Assembly (NCBI GenBank): GCA_017448455.1
Contig: JAFSLL010000196.1
Location: 1-64,000, forward strand
Origin: Oscillospiraceae bacterium
GTDB taxonomy: Bacteria > Bacillota > Clostridia > Oscillospirales > Oscillospiraceae
Direction: 5' to 3'
Length of the DNA: 64,000 nt
Shown in pieces: positions 56,731 to 64,000 of the stretch. A program made the translations under genes and the position numbers. The number at the start of each line of letters is the position of its first letter. Position 1 is the first letter of the stretch. The notes beneath the pieces are model-generated. The model was not told where the DNA came from. It searched no databases and saw only the letters and a list, made by a program, of their open reading frames with translations.

Positions 56731-59700
56731 ATGGATGTATCAAATATCTATGAGGGTACTCTGGAATACAATCTGATCTATATTTATTCGATTCCTGATT
56801 CCGACCACGAAGGGTATCTGAAGATCGGAGAGCACGGTTTTAATAGTGCATCCAGCCATAAAATGCTCTCTCCAAACTGTGATGAGCTGAATAAAGAAGC
56901 ACATATCCGGATCAAAGGTGATCTTCGCACACCGATGGTACGTTACAATCTGCTGTATACGGAACTCGCAAGGAAAACAGTGAAGCTGGCAGACGGTACG
57001 ATTGAGAGCACGGCGTTTTCAGATAAAGCTGTCCACAATGTGCTCTACCGTTCCGGCTATGATGCCCGCAAGTTTTTTGACACAAACCGGGACAGCGAGT
57101 GGTTTCATGTTACCCTGCAGCCGGCAATCGCCGCCATCCGCGCGGTAAAGGAAGGGCGTAGCGCACTTACTGCTGCGGAGAAATCGGGATCGGAACAGGC
57201 AACCGATGCAAAGGACAATGTTGTTGAAGAGGTCAGAGTACCTCTGATCAAGCTTCGTGAAGAGCAACAGGAATGCGTCAGTAAGACAATCAAAGTCTTT
57301 GCCAGGAGCGATCGCATGCTCTGGGACTGCAAGATGCGCTTCGGTAAAACGATCACAGCCTATTCTCTGGTGAAGCAAATGGAACTGCAGAAAGTGCTGG
57401 TGGTAACGCATCGCCCGGTGGTGGTCAATGGGTGGAGAGAGGATCATGACAAGATCTTTGCCGGCACGGATCATCTCTTCATCACAAAATCCAACATCAA
57501 TATCGGCGACCGTTTTACCTCCGAAGATGCCGGCATCGACGCCGAAAACGACCGCCAGCTCAGAAATCTTGTACAGCAGGGAAGACCTTTTGTCTATTTT
57601 GCTTCCATGCAGGATCTGAGAGGCTCAAAACAAGCCGGCGGTCTCTATGAGAAAAACAAAGCTGTCTTCAATATGGACTGGGATCTCATCATCTATGATG
57701 AGGCGCATGAGGGAACCCAGACGGAGCTCGGGCAGAAGGTACAGGAACTGCTGGAGAAGCAAAAAGCCGGGAAAACACCCAAAAAGGTCCTGCAACTCTC
57801 CGGTACTCCCTATAACCTTCTGGCGCAGTATGAAGACGACAATGTCTATTCCTGGGACTATGTGAAGGAACAGACCTATAAACGGGACTGGAATAAAAAA
57901 CACCCCGGAGATTCCAACCCTTATGCCGCTTTGCCGGAACTACGTATCTGCACCTTTGATCTGCGCAATAAGCTGGAAACGTCATATCGCTACGAGGACG
58001 AAAACATCGCATTCAATTTCCGGGAGTTTTTCCGCGTGTGGACGGGCGATCCAAACCGCGATTTCCAACCTATCCCTTCCGGCGCCGGCGTGGGCGATTT
58101 CGTTCACGCGGATGATGTAAAAACATTTCTGGATCTGATTACAACAGACAGCGCGAGTTCCAACTATCCCTTCGCAACCAAAGAATACAGGCAAATGTTC
58201 AAGCATACGTTCTGGATCCTGCCCGGAACAAAAGAGGCTGCGGCATTCAGCAAATTGCTGAAGAGCCATGAAGTTTTCCGCAACTATGAAATCGTGAATG
58301 TCGCCGGGGAAGGCGATATGGAGCGACCCTTCGATGATGCCCTGAAAGAAGTCCGAACCGCCATTCGCAAGCATGAGCGGACAATCACTCTGTCCTGCGG
58401 ACGTCTGACAACAGGTGTGACCGTACCAGAATGGACCGGCGTCATGCTGCTCTCCGGGTCATCAAGCACAGGCGCTGCAGGCTATATGCAGACGATCTTC
58501 CGCGTTCAGTCCGCTGGCAGTGTCGATGGCAAACAGAAAGCAATCTGCTATGCGTTTGACTTTTCTCCGGACAGAGCACTGAAAGTGCTTTCCGATGTGC
58601 ATCAGCTCAAAAAGTCCGCAGTGGGCACAGACGATGTCGGACGTGTCCAGCTCGGGGAATTCCTGAATTTCTGTCCAGTCCTTGCCGAAGGTGACAGCGG
58701 CATGGTGAGCTATGATGTACCGAAGCTGATGAGGTCGCTGAAGCGTCTTACTGTGGAAGCAGCGATCAAGAGTGGCTTCGAAGATGACAGCATCTACAAA
58801 GCGGACGCAGGCATTGTCATGGATAAAAACAAAGCGGAGCTGATGAATACACTCCGTATGAAACTCGAACCGCGTGCCAAGACCAAGAAAGAGAAAGAAA
58901 TCAAATTAGCCGATAATGGTCTGACGGACGAAGAATATCGGCGTGCGCAGGACGCCAAGCGCAAGAGACAGAAGGAGAGAAGCAAAGAGGAGCAGGAAGC
59001 TCTTGAAAAAGAAAAGGAACAGAAAAAAAAGCAACAGACACTGTTCGCTTTACTGCGGAATATCTCGATCCGACTTCCGCTTCTGATTTACGGTACGGCG
59101 CAGGACTTTGACGAGTCCATCCGTCTGGAGAATTTCATCTCAATTGTGGACGATGCCTCCTGGAAGGAATTCATGCCCAAAGAAGTCGATAAAGAACTGT
59201 TCCGCAAACTGCTTGTGTTTTACGACGAAGACGTGATTGAAGGCGCAGGCATGCGAATCCGACGTCTCGCAAAGGCTGCAGACGAAATGATGCCGACGCA
59301 GCGCGTCATGAGAATCGCGGAAATCTTCAGCTATTTCCGCAATCCCGCAAAGGAAACCGTGCTGACACCATGGCGAGTCGTAAACATGCATATGGGAGAC
59401 ACGGTGGGAGGATACAGCTTTTATAAGGAAAACTATCCCCGAAAAGACGGACTTCTAGAGGAACCACACCTGATTGACCAAGGTGCAGTAACCGATCATC
59501 TGTTCCTGAATGAAGATGTCAAAATTCTGGAGATGAATTCCAAATCAGGCCTTTATCCGCTCTATCTGGCATACAGTATCTACAGAATACTATTGCCAAA
59601 AGCGGAAAAGGATATGAGCATTGAGGAGGCGCAGCAGGTATGGGATGAAGCCCTGAAAAACCATCTGTTTGTGCTATGCCAGACCCAGATGGCAGTGTCG

Positions 59701-60846
59701 ATTACAAAAAGAACGCTGACAGGATATCGAGACGCAGCTACCAACACCATTTTTCTTACCAAGCTGCTTGACCGCATGCAGAATAAAGCGCGACTGGCAA
59801 AGAAGATAACAAACCCAGCCACATGGAACAAAGAAGGTGAGCGATTGAAATTTGACGCGATTGTCGGTAACCCGCCCTATCAGCTGATGGGCGGATCGGG
59901 CGGATCCAATGACGCCCCGATTTACCAGCACTTTGCACTGACGGCAGAGCAGGTGAAGCCACAATACATTTCCCTGATTATGCCGGCAAGATGGTTTACC
60001 GGCGGCAGGGAAAACCTCCTTGGCGATTTCCGCAAGCATATGCTGACAAGTGGAAAACTTGCCAAACTATTTGTTTTTCCAGAAGCAACCGACGTTTTCC
60101 CCACTGTCGAGATCAAAGCTGGGCTTTGCTATTATCTATATCAAGATGATCATAAAGGAGACTGTGAATATACGCTCGTAGAAAACGACGTGCGTCAGAC
60201 TTTCGTCCGCAACCTGACAGAAGTCAGCGATGTGCTGATTCGCCATCCGATGGTCTCCCATATAGTACGCAAGGTGAGAGACTATGATCCGGACGCACAG
60301 ACAGTAGATACACTGATCTCCGGCGATACGCCGTTTGGGATCGGGACAAAACCATCAGAATCAAAGAAAAATCCGATCCAGCTCTACGATGAGAGCGGCG
60401 AAGGACATGACACCCAACTGCTGTACTATGAAAACGGGCATCGGTACACCGCCTATATTGATGGAAGCCTGATCAAGAAGAACACAGAGGATATCGACCG
60501 GGATAAAGTATATATTCCAAAAGCAGGCGGATCAGGCAACGACCCTAATGTGCTCGGGAAACCGGAACTGGCATCCAAAAACGCTGTCTGTTCACAGACT
60601 TTCCTGTATGCCGCATTTGACAGCACAGCAGAAGCAGAAAACTTTATGAGTTATCTGAAAACCCGATTCTTCCGATTCCTAGTATCAGCTATGAAGACGT
60701 CACAAGATGCGCCGTCTGGCACATATCGATTTGTTCCAGTGCAGGATTTCAACAAACCCTGGACGGACGCAGAGCTGTACCAGAAGTATCAACTGACGGA
60801 AGACGAAATCGCGTTTATTGAGAATAGCATCGCTCCTATGGTATAA
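56731..60846 (+). CDS. Single-chain restriction-modification protein: GIY-YIG nuclease, SF2 helicase, N6-adenine methyltransferase
   Basis: 1371 residues with three modules. About 10-135: a T5orf172-like GIY-YIG nuclease (NLIYIYSIPDSDHEGYLKIG, then AVHNVLYRSGY, then SEWFHVTLQPAI with Glu). About 190-650: an SF2 DEAD/DEAH helicase (Walker A-like CKMRFGKTI, DEAH in IIYDEAHEGT, SGTPYN as motif III). About 870-1100: a gamma-type methyltransferase (motif X TPWRVV, degenerate motif I LEMNSKSGLYPLY, motif IV VGNPPYQ). The last 250 residues are probably the target-recognition domain. The architecture recalls Type ISP enzymes such as LlaGI, with a GIY-YIG domain in place of the Mrr nuclease. It should methylate host sites and translocate on and cut unmodified DNA. 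Confidence 0.85.
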   Translation: MDVSNIYEGTLEYNLIYIYSIPDSDHEGYLKIGEHGFNSASSHKMLSPNCDELNKEAHIRIKGDLRTPMVRYNLLYTELARKTVKLADGTIESTAFSDKAVHNVLYRSGYDARKFFDTNRDSEWFHVTLQPAIAAIRAVKEGRSALTAAEKSGSEQATDAKDNVVEEVRVPLIKLREEQQECVSKTIKVFARSDRMLWDCKMRFGKTITAYSLVKQMELQKVLVVTHRPVVVNGWREDHDKIFAGTDHLFITKSNINIGDRFTSEDAGIDAENDRQLRNLVQQGRPFVYFASMQDLRGSKQAGGLYEKNKAVFNMDWDLIIYDEAHEGTQTELGQKVQELLEKQKAGKTPKKVLQLSGTPYNLLAQYEDDNVYSWDYVKEQTYKRDWNKKHPGDSNPYAALPELRICTFDLRNKLETSYRYEDENIAFNFREFFRVWTGDPNRDFQPIPSGAGVGDFVHADDVKTFLDLITTDSASSNYPFATKEYRQMFKHTFWILPGTKEAAAFSKLLKSHEVFRNYEIVNVAGEGDMERPFDDALKEVRTAIRKHERTITLSCGRLTTGVTVPEWTGVMLLSGSSSTGAAGYMQTIFRVQSAGSVDGKQKAICYAFDFSPDRALKVLSDVHQLKKSAVGTDDVGRVQLGEFLNFCPVLAEGDSGMVSYDVPKLMRSLKRLTVEAAIKSGFEDDSIYKADAGIVMDKNKAELMNTLRMKLEPRAKTKKEKEIKLADNGLTDEEYRRAQDAKRKRQKERSKEEQEALEKEKEQKKKQQTLFALLRNISIRLPLLIYGTAQDFDESIRLENFISIVDDASWKEFMPKEVDKELFRKLLVFYDEDVIEGAGMRIRRLAKAADEMMPTQRVMRIAEIFSYFRNPAKETVLTPWRVVNMHMGDTVGGYSFYKENYPRKDGLLEEPHLIDQGAVTDHLFLNEDVKILEMNSKSGLYPLYLAYSIYRILLPKAEKDMSIEEAQQVWDEALKNHLFVLCQTQMAVSITKRTLTGYRDAATNTIFLTKLLDRMQNKARLAKKITNPATWNKEGERLKFDAIVGNPPYQLMGGSGGSNDAPIYQHFALTAEQVKPQYISLIMPARWFTGGRENLLGDFRKHMLTSGKLAKLFVFPEATDVFPTVEIKAGLCYYLYQDDHKGDCEYTLVENDVRQTFVRNLTEVSDVLIRHPMVSHIVRKVRDYDPDAQTVDTLISGDTPFGIGTKPSESKKNPIQLYDESGEGHDTQLLYYENGHRYTAYIDGSLIKKNTEDIDRDKVYIPKAGGSGNDPNVLGKPELASKNAVCSQTFLYAAFDSTAEAENFMSYLKTRFFRFLVSAMKTSQDAPSGTYRFVPVQDFNKPWTDAELYQKYQLTEDEIAFIENSIAPMV

Positions 60847-60957
60847 GCGAGGAACACCATTTTCACCCGTTTGCGTCAGAATAATTCCGATGTTTTGTTC
60901 TAGGGCGAGGTCTCTTTCAAATCGGATCTAAATACATTAGGAATGGCAGGTGTTTCC

Positions 60958-62532
60958 ATGTCTGCAAAGAAAAGCGGGAAAGTGCTCGCATCTACAGCCA
61001 GAATGTATCACGATGTCTATCAGTACGAGGTCGCCTATAAGCTAGCCTCCCATCATCATCTCTCCGTTCTGATGCCACCCAACATCGGACTTGACCCGAT
61101 TGCATTCAAGATCGCTAGCATATTCGGGACCAGCAAAAGAATTGCGGTCATCGTTTCGACGCAGGAAGACGTCGACGCATTGTTTCTGGGGCTTCCAGGA
61201 GGGATGAACGAGCATCTACTGTTCCCCTATACTGTAGAACAGTGCAAAAAAACTTTCCCGGGTTTCGACGCTTATATCCTGTTTGAACTCTCGCGGAAGG
61301 AAAGGCTGGCACTTCATGATGAACTGCTCCCACTTACCAACAGGATTGTGATTTCAGTAGCACGTCCCAATGAAGAGGATCAGAAGAATTCCAGTTTTTC
61401 TGCTTTCGCAGATCTCACATCGGTAGATACGATGCCCCACCCGCTTGTTTTCGCAGTAGAATCTATCCTTGATATCAGAGACCTGATGTTCGCAGCCATC
61501 GACGAAAAATCCCGCCTGATGCAGGAACTGCAGCAGCTATTACAGCTGTACCAGCTGGACGCAATTAAGCTGAAGCAAGAAGTCGAGAGTGCCGATCAAC
61601 AGGATCAGGTCAGGGAAGAGCTGGATTCCACGAAAAAGGAGCTGGAGCAGCTAAAAAAACAGCTGGCAGCAAGAGAGCGCTTTATCACCTCTCTGGAGGA
61701 AATCAGCGTCAGCGCCGGTATGGACTGGGATGCTGTCGTAGGAGCTGCAGCACAGCTTGCAACCGTGAAGGAAAAGTATTCTGCTTTACTGGACGCAGCG
61801 GATGGCGAGAGCCAGGACACACGGATCAGCGAGCTGCAAAATGAAGTGTCTGAAATACTACAGCGCTTTTCTGAACAGAAGATGACGCTGGGCAACACAA
61901 AAGCCTATGAAGAACTGCTTGTTTCCGTATTGGGAAATGAAGTATGGGAGAAGCTCTCTTCCAGCAGCAAGTCTTTCCTGATATCCGCACGAATGAGCTA
62001 TGACGCCATGACTTCGAGCAAAGAAGCTGAGAGTCTGGATTATTCCGGGGTCTGTCTGCTGGCTGCCAAGGTTTTGGATTTTGAGCTATCAAAGCGTATT
62101 TATAACCTTTATAAGGTTTATTTACAACGGAAGTATCCTCAAAGCACGGATATGGACGGATGGCCGGACGGAATGGTGACGTCCAGCGGGAAAAGGGGGG
62201 TATGGCGTCCGGTTACCCCGGAAGAGTTTACCTTGGGTTCTGTCTGCAAGACGCTGGGAGTGGATCGAAACGGGAAGGTGACCAACGAGGATTTCTTTGA
62301 GGATTTCGCAGAATTTGCCAAGGTGCAGCTGTATAAGCCCGGTATGAGCATTTGGGATGTCAAAAATCGCGTCAAGGAAATCGCTATTGTCGCGGAAAAG
62401 GTCCGCATCGATTTCCGGAATCCTTCTGCACACAGACAGCAGCTACCTATTACTTCCGCAAAAGAATGTATGGACTATCTGCTGGACCGACTGAAAAAAC
62501 TGAAACTGCTTCTGCAGGACATGAGCGTGTAA
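60958..62532 (+). CDS. Unrecognised restriction-locus protein: helicase-like N-domain, coiled coil, HEPN-like C-end
   Basis: 524 residues; no family recognised. The N-terminal 170 residues have the strand order of an SF2 RecA-like domain (LSVLMPPNIGLDPIAFKIAS where a Walker A would be, KRIAVIVSTQEDVDAL, FDAYILFELSRK, RIVISVARP) but lack the P-loop Lys and DExx residues, so it may be a dead helicase domain. A coiled coil (about 180-240 and 270-310) follows. The C-terminal part ends with RNPSAHR (about residue 486), an Rx4H motif like that of HEPN domains. The ATG at 60958 has AGGTG 5 bases before it. The 111-base gap after the helicase-methylase holds no terminator. Confidence 0.7.
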   Translation: MSAKKSGKVLASTARMYHDVYQYEVAYKLASHHHLSVLMPPNIGLDPIAFKIASIFGTSKRIAVIVSTQEDVDALFLGLPGGMNEHLLFPYTVEQCKKTFPGFDAYILFELSRKERLALHDELLPLTNRIVISVARPNEEDQKNSSFSAFADLTSVDTMPHPLVFAVESILDIRDLMFAAIDEKSRLMQELQQLLQLYQLDAIKLKQEVESADQQDQVREELDSTKKELEQLKKQLAARERFITSLEEISVSAGMDWDAVVGAAAQLATVKEKYSALLDAADGESQDTRISELQNEVSEILQRFSEQKMTLGNTKAYEELLVSVLGNEVWEKLSSSSKSFLISARMSYDAMTSSKEAESLDYSGVCLLAAKVLDFELSKRIYNLYKVYLQRKYPQSTDMDGWPDGMVTSSGKRGVWRPVTPEEFTLGSVCKTLGVDRNGKVTNEDFFEDFAEFAKVQLYKPGMSIWDVKNRVKEIAIVAEKVRIDFRNPSAHRQQLPITSAKECMDYLLDRLKKLKLLLQDMSV

Positions 62533-62547
62533 GCGGAGGTGTTGGTC

Positions 62548-63933
62548 ATGGAAGAAAAGATATCAGCCAACGGCTATACAGAGCAGGATTACAAGGTCCA
62601 TCACGAGGTAACCGGCAACGCTGAATTTGACTTTTCCGTTGCAGCGGAAATAAAGATTGTGCGGGATGACCAGGAACCTCTATACATCGGATGTTACAAA
62701 TATCATTATGACTATGAGGGCTATTATGTCGCAGAAGAATCCGCATTCGAGGATGTCGGAGATGAGCGCAGGGAACCGTTGGAAAGTTATCCGTCACTAA
62801 AAAGGGCGAGAAGATCAAAATTTTACCCATTCATCAAAAAAGTCGACAAGATCAACGACGATACACATCGTTCTCTGATGGAAAAGCTGGATGATACCAG
62901 AAACTATCCCAGCGGACGTTCGTGCTCTGTCAATATGGACATGTTCTTTGAGTATTACTCTGAAGATCAGGATCTGTATTATCAGATAAACGAGCCACAC
63001 ACGAAGGGAGAAGTATATATCTATTCTGCGTCGGAAGAAAGCTACTATTTGTCAAAATATATGGGTCCCTTTTATCCACTGTATTTCAAAGAGACAAAGA
63101 AGGAAAAGTACCTGTTCCAGGTTTCAGAACTTGAAGCACTGTCATGGGATTCTCCGCATCGACTTATTCTGACGCAACTGCGAGGTATACAGGAAATAAG
63201 GATGCGCCAAAGCAGTATTGCATCGTATCGCTATTCGGGAGAGGAAAGCGTGACATATCCGGAAGGCTGGACGCCACTGTCCCTTTTGGTTGATCATAGA
63301 ATGCACCCCGAGAAGCAAGAATACTATACAGTGGCATCCATTAGCTTTATCAATGAAAAAAATGAGATGCGGACCATTTACACGCAATCACTTGGTGAGG
63401 TATTGGAGTGTGTCGTGACAGATGTTGATATGTACAGCGCTGACGCTGACCGCTCGGATGACGTTGTCTATATCACGAAATCTTTGGCTCTTGATTCAGA
63501 GTGGGGAGAGTACTTCGCACTTGTAGATGAACTTCGAATAAAACGGATGCAGGGAAAGCCTGTTTCAAACTGGCATGTCGGTGCGACAGACGTACATGGA
63601 GTTCTTCAATGCTCAATAAAGCCGATCCCCCAAAATCGGTACTATCTTTGGAGTGAAAGCATTCCGTCTGAAGACGCTGAGAAGCTTCCCAATTTGCCAG
63701 AGAACTTCAGAGGGGGACACTTACGCCTTATCATGTTCCTAGATGAAGGTGACCCGTCGACACAGTTTGTGGAATGGGCAAATAAGAACAATATTAAGAT
63801 AGATAATTGTGATGAAGAGAAACGTGACTATATTTGTAAAGTGAATGATATTTATTTTCACATGTTTATTACCAATGAATGTAAGCCATACCAAGTGAAA
63901 CTGGATTGTCAAGAAATGGAATGGTACGAATAA
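62548..63933 (+). CDS. Unrecognised restriction-locus protein
   Basis: 461 residues, acidic, rich in Tyr/Glu/Asp; no known motif. Two alternating halves of strands and helices are visible, with YYVAEESAFEDVGDE and LDEGDPSTQFVEWANKNN as landmarks. It starts 15 bases after the previous gene with a GGAGGTG site, so it is co-expressed with the restriction genes. The C-terminal 60 residues (LRLIMFLDEGDPSTQF in part) could be a Rossmann-like strand-turn. The function is unknown; the company suggests anti-phage defence. Confidence 0.65.
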   Translation: MEEKISANGYTEQDYKVHHEVTGNAEFDFSVAAEIKIVRDDQEPLYIGCYKYHYDYEGYYVAEESAFEDVGDERREPLESYPSLKRARRSKFYPFIKKVDKINDDTHRSLMEKLDDTRNYPSGRSCSVNMDMFFEYYSEDQDLYYQINEPHTKGEVYIYSASEESYYLSKYMGPFYPLYFKETKKEKYLFQVSELEALSWDSPHRLILTQLRGIQEIRMRQSSIASYRYSGEESVTYPEGWTPLSLLVDHRMHPEKQEYYTVASISFINEKNEMRTIYTQSLGEVLECVVTDVDMYSADADRSDDVVYITKSLALDSEWGEYFALVDELRIKRMQGKPVSNWHVGATDVHGVLQCSIKPIPQNRYYLWSESIPSEDAEKLPNLPENFRGGHLRLIMFLDEGDPSTQFVEWANKNNIKIDNCDEEKRDYICKVNDIYFHMFITNECKPYQVKLDCQEMEWYE

Positions 63934-63970
63934 AGCGGAATGGCGGAAAAAAGGAGATAGAAAATGCAGG

Positions 63971-64000
63971 TTGAAACTGGAATACGATGATTTAATTGTA
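63971..64000 (+). CDS. Possible gene start cut by the window end
   Basis: From TTG at 63971 the frame reads LKLEYDDLIV to the edge, with AAGGAGAT about 15 bases upstream. The in-frame ATG at 63964 stops after eight codons. Too little is present to judge; it may continue the locus. Confidence 0.3.
   Translation, partial: MKLEYDDLIV

Overview
The window looks like a chromosome segment from a Gram-positive anaerobe of the class Clostridia, probably Oscillospirales. This rests on the housekeeping order polA-rimI-tsaD-radC, strong AGGAGG-type ribosome binding sites, short-motif lipoproteins, and a siphovirus of the kind common in gut Clostridia. The species cannot be named from sequence alone.

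Layout. (1) 1-3740: core chromosome, with the end of DNA polymerase I, rimI, tsaD, radC, then tRNA-Thr(CGT), tRNA-Leu(CAA) and a terminator. (2) About 3.75-45.87 kb: a prophage whose tyrosine integrase sits just downstream of the tRNA-Leu gene. It has a repressor/ImmA switch (5.1-6.3 kb), recombination and replication genes (7.4-12.6 kb), a small-terminase-like gene, an accessory block (13.2-20.7 kb) with repeat DNA, a second RadC-type protein, a Gp88 protein, a serine recombinase, an AcrVA2-like anti-CRISPR candidate and two exported proteins, then large terminase, head, connector, tail, lysis and fibre genes. (3) About 45.9-52.8 kb: a leftward catabolic operon (LysR regulator, metallo-beta-lactamase-fold hydrolase, TctC/TctB/TctA transporter, HpcH/HpaI aldolase, RraA-like aldolase). 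(4) 52.9-64 kb: an island-like stretch with a DUF551 protein, an HNH endonuclease, and a restriction-modification locus built around a 1371-residue GIY-YIG nuclease-helicase-methyltransferase with two unrecognised downstream partners.

The phage late operon is interrupted twice. Between large terminase and portal, normally neighbours, lies a self-contained 7.4 kb metabolic cassette (TctCBA transporter, sugar-isomerase-like enzyme, FadR-type GntR regulator, Asp/Glu-racemase-like enzyme, GH127-like glycosidase) with its own promoter, operator-like palindromes and terminator, flanked by a 10-bp direct repeat. Inside the tail genes, a leftward RelB/ParE-type toxin-antitoxin pair with its own terminator has been inserted, and the next tail gene seems to have lost its ATG.

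Other points of note are a textbook -1 frameshift site (G GGA AAC) in the tail-assembly chaperone gene, and a 44-bp double-hairpin repeat in-frame in both the portal and endolysin genes with base changes that preserve pairing. Both transporter operons have a hairpin between their tctC and tctB genes. No right attachment site matching the tRNA-Leu end was found, so the right boundary of the prophage is inferred from gene content.
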